Shown in pieces: positions 1 through 6,161 of a stretch of DNA of 6,161 bases (positions are counted from its first letter, which is position 1; the number at the start of each line of letters is the position of its first letter). The stretch spans positions 95,768-101,928 of the forward strand of contig NZWA01000034.1 of NCBI GenBank assembly GCA_002697505.1, given 5' to 3'. The notes beneath the pieces are model-generated. The model had not been told where the DNA came from, searched no databases, and worked only from the letters and a program-made list of their open reading frames with translations. This DNA is from Flavobacteriales bacterium (GTDB lineage Bacteria > Bacteroidota > Bacteroidia > Flavobacteriales > BACL11). A program made the position numbers and the translations under genes.

Positions 1-782
1 TGTCCTTCAGCTACAAAAGCAACAATAGCAATATTTGTTGGGTCAAGAGCAACACCATTTATATCAGCAGGCATAGTCCAAGTAAACTGGTCTGCATACA
101 AACTACCAGGAGTTAAAGTGTTAATTGGTACTCCCCACTGACCAGTCATCATGTGTCTTAGCATGTGTTGATGGTTGTAGTTTCCATTTGCTAAAATAGC
201 GGTTGGATTATACTGTGAGCCACCAGTTTGCGGGCCTTCAACATTATTTTGAACTACAGCTACATTAAGCATGTTAGAAGTTACTGTTTGTGCTCCTGTA
301 TAGTAAACTTCAACATCTACCGTTAGGACATTTGTTGCCATATCAACATTAGCTTGTATTCCAACATTAACAGGTGAGGCTACATTCATAATTTGGTTGG
401 CAGCGCCAGTCCAATCTCCTCTACTCATAGCAGTAATACCACCGCTAAACACATGTCTGTTTACTGTTCCACTTGGATATCCAGAAACACCGCTTTGGGA
501 AGCAATATTAGATCCAATTGGATCAACTCTAAAATCTGTTCCAGGACCTTGTGGGCTAGCATAACTACCTGTATGTATATTAATTAAAAATACATCGTTT
601 GGATTGGCGTTGTGTAAATCTTGTGCAATTCTATGTCCATCAGGGCAGTATACACAGCTTATTCCCGTAAACTCTTCTAAAATTACATTTTTATTTTCGG
701 GTTGAGTACTAACAAATGTTTGGGCATTAATTGTAAATACACAAAAAATTGTTAATAAAATAATGAGTAAATTATTTTTCAT
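1..782 (-). CDS. Omp28-like exported protein with CxxC motif (3' end missing)
   Basis: Reading leftwards from ATG at 782, 260 codons are open and the gene is cut by the window edge, so the C-terminus is unknown. An in-frame TAA at 788-786 makes 782 the earliest possible start. Residues 1-20 form a Sec signal peptide: two lysine/asparagine-rich residues, a hydrophobic core, then a likely cleavage INA|Q. The mature N-terminus reads VILEEFTGISCVYCPDGH, with a C43-x-x-C46 pair set in a thioredoxin-like first strand and helix. This pattern is typical of the Bacteroidota Omp28 family. The remainder (about residues 120-260) is rich in beta-prone Asn/Thr/Val stretches, as expected of an extracellular beta domain. 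The protein should be periplasmic or outer-membrane/cell-surface. The CxxC suggests redox activity or a disulfide, but no substrate can be named. Many relatives end in a T9SS sorting domain; whether this one does lies outside the window. It is divergently transcribed from the next gene. Confidence 0.85.
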   Translation of the reverse strand, partial: MKNNLLIILLTIFCVFTINAQTFVSTQPENKNVILEEFTGISCVYCPDGHRIAQDLHNANPNDVFLINIHTGSYASPQGPGTDFRVDPIGSNIASQSGVSGYPSGTVNRHVFSGGITAMSRGDWTGAANQIMNVASPVNVGIQANVDMATNVLTVDVEVYYTGAQTVTSNMLNVAVVQNNVEGPQTGGSQYNPTAILANGNYNHQHMLRHMMTGQWGVPINTLTPGSLYADQFTWTMPADINGVALDPTNIAIVAFVAEG

Positions 783-810
783 ATTTTAATTTTATAAATT
801 ATCAAGGTAA

Positions 811-818
811 CAAATATA
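811..818 (-). promoter_or_regulatory. Candidate -7 promoter element for the Omp28-like gene
   Basis: On the minus strand this octamer reads TATATTTG, an exact match to the Bacteroidota housekeeping -7 consensus TAnnTTTG. It ends about 29 bases before the ATG at 782, so the transcript would have a leader of roughly 20-25 bases. A minus-strand TTG at 844-842 could serve as the -33 element, but the gap of 23 bases is at the long end of what is accepted. The motif is short and the region is AT-rich, so chance is possible. Its position and orientation are what make it credible. Confidence 0.45.
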
Positions 819-889
819 ACACTAAATTATTATAAAAAAGACAAGTTAGATTATTTTATTTACCTCAACATCTATGATAAGATTTTTTA

Positions 890-897
890 TATATTTG
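890..897 (+). promoter_or_regulatory. Candidate -7 promoter element for the T9SS cargo gene
   Basis: TATATTTG on the plus strand matches the Bacteroidota -7 consensus TAnnTTTG. It ends 15 bases before the ATG at 913, so transcription would begin around 903-905 and leave a very short leader. No TTTG or TTG is seen at the expected -33 distance (about 865-872), which weakens the call. If real, it places the promoter downstream of the alternative ATG at 874 and so favours translation from 913. Confidence 0.4.
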
Positions 898-912
898 CTA
901 AAACACAATTTC

Positions 913-1605
913 ATGAAAAAGTTATTAATTTTAGTTCTCATTTCATCCTTTTATTTTAATGTTAATGCACAAAGTTTATCGGTAACTGGTAGTGAGTTTG
1001 CTAATCCATTAGGAAATGACCCTTGTTTGCAAACCTCCGCATCTTTAACAGTTAGAAATATTTCATCAACAACACATGATGTGCTTTGTGAGAAAATTAT
1101 TATTGATACTGCAGCAGGAACAGAAAATTTTTTTTGCTGGGGTGCAAATTGTTATGGTTCAGAAACGTATATTTCAACTGATCATAACACTCTAGATCCT
1201 GGAGAGGTTGACAATGTTGATTTTGGAGGTTATTATGACGCATATTGCAATCCGTCTACAGCAACCGTCCAGTACTGTTTTTACCCTGATACAGATCCAA
1301 CAGATAGAACATGTGTTACAATTACATATAATGCAATGTTGAGTAATAGTGTAAGTGTTATTTCTGATAATCAGACTTATTTCTACCCTAACCCATCATC
1401 AACTACCACAAGATTCATATTTTCTGAAAAAAATTGCTCAAATTTAATTGTACTTGATAATTTAGGTAAAACTGTAAAAAACATTAATATATATAACCAA
1501 CAAACAATAAATATGGATATTTCAGATTTGCACCATGGTATATATTTTGCTCAGCTGTTTAAAAACAATAGAATTATATCAACCAAAAAATTAATAATTC
1601 AATAA
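913..1605 (+). CDS. Small cysteine-rich secreted protein with T9SS type A sorting domain
   Basis: The product is 230 residues. Residues 1-19 are a clean Sec signal peptide (MKK, hydrophobic core, cleavage VNA|Q). An in-frame ATG at 874 would add 13 residues before this signal. I prefer 913 because MKK is the normal signal start and a promoter-like motif lies between the two ATGs. Residues 20-145 form one domain with seven cysteines (38, 59, 75, 80, 112, 122, 134). They include an FFCWGANCY segment and a YCFYPDTDPTDRTC segment ending in a beta-strand, VTITYN. This looks like an Ig-like beta-sandwich stabilised by disulfides, a pattern I recall from short Bacteroidota secreted proteins of unknown function. 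Residues 157-230 are the sorting domain: YFYPNPSS opening, LIVLDNLGKTVK strand, DISDLHHGIYFAQL, and a basic KKLIIQ end. The protein should cross the inner membrane by Sec, then the outer membrane by T9SS, with domain removal and surface attachment or release. Binding partner and role are unknown. Confidence 0.87.
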   Translation: MKKLLILVLISSFYFNVNAQSLSVTGSEFANPLGNDPCLQTSASLTVRNISSTTHDVLCEKIIIDTAAGTENFFCWGANCYGSETYISTDHNTLDPGEVDNVDFGGYYDAYCNPSTATVQYCFYPDTDPTDRTCVTITYNAMLSNSVSVISDNQTYFYPNPSSTTTRFIFSEKNCSNLIVLDNLGKTVKNINIYNQQTINMDISDLHHGIYFAQLFKNNRIISTKKLIIQ

Positions 1606-1623
1606 AAAAAATTTATAACTTTT

Positions 1624-1661
1624 TTAAAACCCTGCTCTGTTACTAAAGTGTAGGGTTTTAA
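1624..1661 (+). terminator. Hairpin terminator after the T9SS cargo gene
   Basis: TTAAAACCCT (1624-1633) and AGGGTTTTAA (1652-1661) form a perfect 10-bp inverted repeat, extendable inward by a G-U and a C-G pair, leaving a loop of about 14 bases. The right arm supplies TTTT, followed by an AT-rich run, giving a weak U-tract. It begins 18 bases after the stop at 1605, a normal position for an intrinsic terminator. The arms are nearly symmetrical, so it could work in both directions. It ends only 22 bases before the ruvA start, so a role in the ruvA leader cannot be excluded. Confidence 0.7.
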
Positions 1662-1683
1662 TTTATAAATACCCAAATAAAAA

Positions 1684-2268
1684 ATGATAACACATATTAA
1701 AGGTAAGTTAGTTGAAAAAACTCCAACATTTGTCGTATTAGATGTAAATGGTGTTGGTTATCATATAAAGATTTCACTACAAACATTTTCATCAATTAAA
1801 GATGATAACTGTAAATTATATACACATCTTTCAATAAAAGAAGACTCGCATACACTTTTCGGTTTTTTTGAGAAAAGCGAAAGAGAATTATTTATAAAAT
1901 TAATTTCTGTTTCAGGAGTTGGACCAAGTACTGCACAAATAATTTTATCAACATATAATTCTCAAGAAGTTATACACTATATAACCTCTGCTGATGTAAA
2001 TGCTATTAAAAGTGTCAAAGGTATTGGTTCTAAAACTGCGCAAAGAATTATAGTAGACTTAAAAGATAAACTAAGTCAAATTAATGATTCTTCTGATTTA
2101 ATATTTGATAAAATAGACAATACAATTAAACAAGAAGCGTTATCTGCATTGAATGCCCTTGGATTCGGAAAAAAAATTGCTGAAAGTAAAATAGATAAAG
2201 TTTTAAAATTGAATCCAGATATTGATAATGTTGAAGAACTTGTGAAGACTACTTTAAGTCAGATGTAA
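1684..2268 (+). CDS. ruvA: Holliday junction branch migration complex subunit RuvA
   Basis: This 194-residue protein is the usual RuvA length and appears complete. RuvA binds four-way Holliday junctions as a tetramer and loads the RuvB motor for branch migration, with RuvC then resolving the junction. Domain I (about 1-63) is the OB-fold, opening MITHIKGKLVEK and containing DVNGVGYHI. Acidic-pin residues E53-D54 in KEDSHTLFGF correspond to the E55-D56 pair of the E. coli protein that shapes the junction centre. Domain II (about 70-135) has two helix-hairpin-helix motifs, SVSGVGPSTAQ (75-85) and SVKGIGSKTAQR (110-121), which contact the DNA backbone. A flexible linker follows, then domain III (about 147-194), starting EALSALNALGFGKK, which binds RuvB. 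An in-frame TAA at 1678-1680 makes 1684 the earliest start. The leader is A-rich without Shine-Dalgarno, normal for Bacteroidota. ruvB and ruvC are not in the window. It is probably co-transcribed with sprA, 12 bases downstream. Confidence 0.97.
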   Translation: MITHIKGKLVEKTPTFVVLDVNGVGYHIKISLQTFSSIKDDNCKLYTHLSIKEDSHTLFGFFEKSERELFIKLISVSGVGPSTAQIILSTYNSQEVIHYITSADVNAIKSVKGIGSKTAQRIIVDLKDKLSQINDSSDLIFDKIDNTIKQEALSALNALGFGKKIAESKIDKVLKLNPDIDNVEELVKTTLSQM

Positions 2269-2280
2269 ATTCGTTAAGAA

Positions 2281-5200
2281 TTGAAAAAAATATTATATAT
2301 ATTAGTAATTATTGTACTTTTTAATGTTAGAGCTTTTGCTCAGTTTAATCAATTAAATTTAGACACAACACTTAACTATCCGTTTAACAATTCTCAAGTA
2401 GGAGGGTTGTTTTTAAATAATCCTTCAAATTTTAAAACTAAGATAATATACGACCCATCATTAAATCTATATTTTTTCGAAAGTAAAATAGGAACATTAA
2501 GTAGTGGTTTGAGTAAAAGTTTTTCTTTTGAAGAGTATAACGATTTACAAACTAAAAATATCCTTTCTGATTATTGGAATAATAAAAGTAGGCAGCGTCT
2601 TTTAAATAACAAAAGTTTTTCTGGGTTACCTAAATTATATGTGCCTGGAAAAACTTTTGATAGAATATTTGGAGGTAATGCAGTCGATATTAGACCACAA
2701 GGATCTGCAGAGCTGATATTTGGATTAAAGACAAATAGACTTGATAATCCTGCACTTACTGAAGATCAAAGAAAAACTACATCTTTTGATTTTGAAGAAA
2801 AAATTCAAATGAATGTGATTGGTAAGATTGGTGATAAATTAAAGTTAACAACTAATTTTAATACCGAAAGTACTTTTGATTTTGAGAATCAAATGAAGTT
2901 GGAATATACAGGTTACGAAGATGAAATTATCAAAAAAATTGAAGTAGGAAACGTTAGTCTGCCTCTTAATGGAACATTAATTACAGGAAGTCAATCACTT
3001 TTTGGTTTAAAAACACAACTTCAATTTGGAAGAACCACTATTACTGGTATACTATCTCAGCAAAAAAGTACTACTTCTGAAATTGAAGTTAATGGAGGAG
3101 CTCAAACATCAGAATTTGATGTTTATGCTGATCAATATGAAGCAAACAAACATTATTTTTTATCTCATTATTTTAAAGATAATTATGATGTTGCGCTTCA
3201 AAATTTACCTTTTATTAATTCTCCAATTAACATTACAAAAATTGAGGTTTGGATCACAAACAAGACAGGTACTACAAACGATACTCGAAATATTATATCC
3301 TTTTTAGATTTAGGTGAAACAACAGCTAATATATACAACACACAATTTACTACTTCAAATGGAGGTTTATTCCCAGACAATAATGCAGCTAACGACTTAT
3401 TTACGACTTTAACCACAAATTTTTCTGAAATAAGGAATATTAATAATGCTAACTCTGTTTTATCTCCCGCTATATCATTAAATTTTTTAAATGGTCAAGA
3501 CTATGAAAAACTTGAAAGAGCAAGAAAATTGTCAGAATCAGAATATACTTTACACCCTCAGCTTGGCTACATATCTTTAAATCAAGCTTTAAACAATGAT
3601 GAGGTCTTAGCTGTTGCTTTTCAGTACACAGTTGGAAATAAAACATATCAGGTTGGGGAATTAACATCAACTGGGCCGGATGCTCCTGATGCGTTAATTT
3701 TAAAAATGCTTAAGGGAACTAATTTTTCTCCTAATTTACCAAATTGGCATTTAATGATGAAAAATATATATGCTATTGGAGCATATCAGATGAGTAGAGA
3801 AGGATTTATATTAGATGTTGTTTATGAAAATTCTGAAGAATCTGGGGCATTAACAAACTATATAAGTGAAGGAACTATTGAGGGTATTCCATTAATCAGG
3901 TTATTAAATTTAGATAATTTAGATCAACAAATGGAGGCAAGATCTGATGGTTTATTTGACTTTATTGAAGGAGTAACAGCACGATCCTCAAATGGTAGAA
4001 TTATTTTTCCTGTAAGAGAGCCATTTGGATCGTACTTCCAAAGTAAGTTCTCTGATTTAAATATTGCTAAAAAATATATTTATCAAGCTTTGTATGATTC
4101 AACTATTACAGTTGCTCAACAATATCCAGAGTTAAACAAATTCAGATTAAAAGGAAGTTATCAATCTTCTTCAGGAGCAGAAATCAGATTAAATGCAATG
4201 AACGTACCTGAAGGTTCAGTTACAGTAACTGCAGGATCGCAAAAACTTATTGAGAATCAAGATTACACTGTTGATTACATGCTTGGAAGAGTTACGATTA
4301 TTAATGAGGGAATTTTAACATCAGGCGTACCAATAAAAATTTCATTAGAAAACAATTCTATGTTTGGTATCCAAAATAAAACCTTACTTGGATTACATGC
4401 AGATTATGAAATAAATAAGGATTTTGTTCTTGGGGCAACCATGCTAAATTTAACCGAAAGACCTTATACTCAAAAAATAAATACTGGAGAAGAACCTATT
4501 TCCAATACAATTTGGGGTATGGATGGTAATTATCAAACTGATGTTCCTATGCTAACAAAAATTATTGATAAATTACCATTAATAGAAACTAAACAAAAAT
4601 CATCTTTAATTGCTACAGCTGAATTTGCTCATCTTATACCAGGTCATCATCGAGCGGTGGGCAAAAACGGTGTTTCATACATTGATGATTTTGAAGCAAG
4701 TAAAACTTCAATAGATATTAAAAATATGAGTGCATGGAAATTGTCTTCAATTCCAATTGGTAATGAGCAAGATTTGGTTTTTCAAACATCAGGCGAATTT
4801 TCAGGATTTTTTGATCCATTAAATTATGGGTCAAAAAGAGCGAAATTAGCTTGGTATGTTATAGACCCTTTATTTTATCGTAATATTTCAATTACACCTA
4901 GTAATGTCAACCAAACTTTAAATTTGTCTAATGGAAATACAATTAAACAACAGTCTTATCATTATTCAAGAGAAGTTTTAGAGAATGAAGTTTTTCCTAA
5001 TAAAGATCCTGATTTAGGTAGTCAAATTACAAACTTATCTACTCTAGATATTGCATACTACCCGTTTGAGAGAGGGCCATATAATTATACTGTAAATAAT
5101 ATTGATTCTGAGGGGGTCTTAGATAATCCAAGATCAAATTGGGCAGGAATAATGAGAAAATTAGAAACTAACGATTTTGAGTCTGCTAATATTGAGTTTA

Positions 5201-6161
5201 TAGAATTCTGGTTAATGGATCCTTTCAACTCTGAAGATGGTTTAATTAATCACTCTGGAGGTGATATGTATATTCATTTAGGTAATATTTCAGAAGATAT
5301 CTTAAAGGATGGTTACAAAAGTTTTGAAAATGGATTTCCAACATCAGCTAATATTGAAAATGTTGATACAACCTCTTGGGGAAGGGTTCCTACAAATTTT
5401 TCAATAGTAGATGCTTTCGATAATGATCCAATTTCAAGACAGTTTCAAGATATTGGATTAGATGGATTAAATAATAGTGATGAAAGATTGTTTTTTGATT
5501 CTATTTATTTATCTAAATTAGAAAATTTATATGGATCATCATCTCAAGCCTATTTAAACGCTAATAATGATCCTTCTGCAGATGACTTTCATTATTTTAG
5601 AGGAACTGATTTTGATAATAATGCTACAACAATTTTGGAAAGATATAAAGACTTTAATAACACTGAAGGTAACTCTGTGACTTCTGAAAATTCACCTGAA
5701 AGTTATCCAACAGCAGCATCTACACAACCTGATTCAGAAGATTTAAATAGAGACTATACCTTGAGTGAAACTGAAAGTTATTTTCAATATAAATTAAGAC
5801 TATTTCCAAATATGCAAATTGGAGACAGTTATGTTTCAGATATATTAGAAAATACTGTCAAAACTGAAAATGGTTCATCTAGAAAAATAAAATGGTATCA
5901 GTTTAGAGTTCCAGTTTATCAACCACAAAAAGTAGTTGGAGGGATAAATGATTTCAAATCAATAAGATTTATGAGATTGCTATTTACTGATTTTTCAGAA
6001 CCAATAATTTGTAGATTTGCATCTTTTGATTTGGTAAGAGGTGAATGGAGAAGATATAGTTTTGATCTTTCACAGCCAGGTGAATATATACCAGTAGATG
6101 ATCAAAACAATACTTTGTTTGATGTTTCTGCGGTAAATATTGAAGAAAACGGTAATAGATC
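2281..6161 (+). CDS. sprA: T9SS outer-membrane translocon SprA (5' part; cut by window edge)
   Basis: Positions 2281 to the right edge give 1293 open codons plus two bases. Full SprA proteins are about 2400 residues, so roughly the N-terminal half is present. In Flavobacterium, SprA is a giant single-chain beta-barrel (36 strands) that exports T9SS cargo and gliding adhesins across the outer membrane; Porphyromonas calls it Sov. Residues 1-20 are a Sec signal peptide (cleavage AFA|Q). Family blocks seen in order: IQMNVIGKIGDKLKL (about 175-189) with VGNVSLPLNG after it, DGLFDFIEG (557-565) and GRIIFPVREPFG (572-583), LKGSYQSSSGAEIRLN, GHHRAVGKNG and SYIDDFEAS (788-807), GPYNYTVNN (from 932) with NPRSNWAGIMRKLETNDFE, GLDGLNNSDE (1059-1068), and YQFRVPVYQPQKVVGG near the end. 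The start is TTG: a TAA lies two codons upstream (2275-2277) and no in-frame ATG occurs before residue 177. No frameshift or internal stop was found. The 12-base gap after ruvA implies an operon. Expression probably depends on a promoter upstream of ruvA. Confidence 0.96.
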   Translation, partial: MKKILYILVIIVLFNVRAFAQFNQLNLDTTLNYPFNNSQVGGLFLNNPSNFKTKIIYDPSLNLYFFESKIGTLSSGLSKSFSFEEYNDLQTKNILSDYWNNKSRQRLLNNKSFSGLPKLYVPGKTFDRIFGGNAVDIRPQGSAELIFGLKTNRLDNPALTEDQRKTTSFDFEEKIQMNVIGKIGDKLKLTTNFNTESTFDFENQMKLEYTGYEDEIIKKIEVGNVSLPLNGTLITGSQSLFGLKTQLQFGRTTITGILSQQKSTTSEIEVNGGAQTSEFDVYADQYEANKHYFLSHYFKDNYDVALQNLPFINSPINITKIEVWITNKTGTTNDTRNIISFLDLGETTANIYNTQFTTSNGGLFPDNNAANDLFTTLTTNFSEIRNINNANSVLSPAISLNFLNGQDYEKLERARKLSESEYTLHPQLGYISLNQALNNDEVLAVAFQYTVGNKTYQVGELTSTGPDAPDALILKMLKGTNFSPNLPNWHLMMKNIYAIGAYQMSREGFILDVVYENSEESGALTNYISEGTIEGIPLIRLLNLDNLDQQMEARSDGLFDFIEGVTARSSNGRIIFPVREPFGSYFQSKFSDLNIAKKYIYQALYDSTITVAQQYPELNKFRLKGSYQSSSGAEIRLNAMNVPEGSVTVTAGSQKLIENQDYTVDYMLGRVTIINEGILTSGVPIKISLENNSMFGIQNKTLLGLHADYEINKDFVLGATMLNLTERPYTQKINTGEEPISNTIWGMDGNYQTDVPMLTKIIDKLPLIETKQKSSLIATAEFAHLIPGHHRAVGKNGVSYIDDFEASKTSIDIKNMSAWKLSSIPIGNEQDLVFQTSGEFSGFFDPLNYGSKRAKLAWYVIDPLFYRNISITPSNVNQTLNLSNGNTIKQQSYHYSREVLENEVFPNKDPDLGSQITNLSTLDIAYYPFERGPYNYTVNNIDSEGVLDNPRSNWAGIMRKLETNDFESANIEFIEFWLMDPFNSEDGLINHSGGDMYIHLGNISEDILKDGYKSFENGFPTSANIENVDTTSWGRVPTNFSIVDAFDNDPISRQFQDIGLDGLNNSDERLFFDSIYLSKLENLYGSSSQAYLNANNDPSADDFHYFRGTDFDNNATTILERYKDFNNTEGNSVTSENSPESYPTAASTQPDSEDLNRDYTLSETESYFQYKLRLFPNMQIGDSYVSDILENTVKTENGSSRKIKWYQFRVPVYQPQKVVGGINDFKSIRFMRLLFTDFSEPIICRFASFDLVRGEWRRYSFDLSQPGEYIPVDDQNNTLFDVSAVNIEENGNR

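Noticed and set aside
393..587. 64-codon open frame on the plus strand
   Set aside because: It lies wholly antisense inside the Omp28-like gene, has a Ser/Thr/Asn-rich composition typical of a shadow frame, and has no signal or family motif.
1610..1668. Direct repeat AATTTATAA on both sides of the hairpin (1610-1618 and 1660-1668)
   Set aside because: Nine bases of pure A/T in a very AT-rich gap are expected by chance, and there is no mobile element between the copies.
3026..3307. 93-codon plus-strand open frame inside sprA
   Set aside because: It is out of frame with the well-supported SprA reading frame, and its Leu/Ile-rich composition is that of a shifted AT-rich gene.
3198..3670. Two minus-strand open frames (3198-3416 and 3470-3670)
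   Set aside because: Both are antisense to conserved sprA coding sequence and have no recognisable domain or promoter.
1..6161. Search for tRNA, rRNA, CRISPR array, insertion sequence, phage or defence genes, and an undescribed multi-gene system
   Set aside because: Nothing supports any of these. Nearly all bases are covered by four ordinary Bacteroidota genes with short intergenic gaps.

Overview
The window looks like chromosomal DNA from a member of the Bacteroidota, most likely order Flavobacteriales. The composition is strongly AT-rich. One gene encodes SprA, the outer-membrane translocon of the type IX secretion system (T9SS), which occurs only in this phylum. A second gene carries a T9SS C-terminal sorting domain. 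There are no Shine-Dalgarno-like leaders, and the divergent intergenic region holds two matches to the Bacteroidota -7 promoter motif TAnnTTTG. I did not identify the species.

Layout. Positions 1-782 (minus strand, cut by the left edge) encode an exported Omp28-type protein with a CxxC motif. The 130-base gap at 783-912 is a divergent promoter region. Positions 913-1605 (plus) encode a small, cysteine-rich secreted protein ending in a T9SS type A sorting domain, followed by a hairpin terminator at 1624-1661. Positions 1684-2268 encode RuvA, the Holliday-junction-binding subunit of RuvAB. After only 12 bases, the sprA gene begins at a TTG codon (2281) and runs off the right edge, giving 1293 codons, about half of a normal SprA. 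The reading frame is open throughout.

How the genes relate. ruvA and sprA are probably co-transcribed, a pairing known from flavobacterial genomes, although recombination and secretion are not functionally linked. The 913-1605 product is a likely substrate of the machine that SprA belongs to. The Omp28-like protein enters the periplasm through its Sec signal, and whether it also uses T9SS depends on its missing C-terminus.

I see no RNA genes, CRISPR array, insertion sequence, phage gene or recognisable undescribed system. No stretch longer than 300 bases lacks a gene. The most useful points are the TTG start of sprA, the cysteine-rich cargo domain beside the translocon gene, and the hairpin close to the ruvA start.
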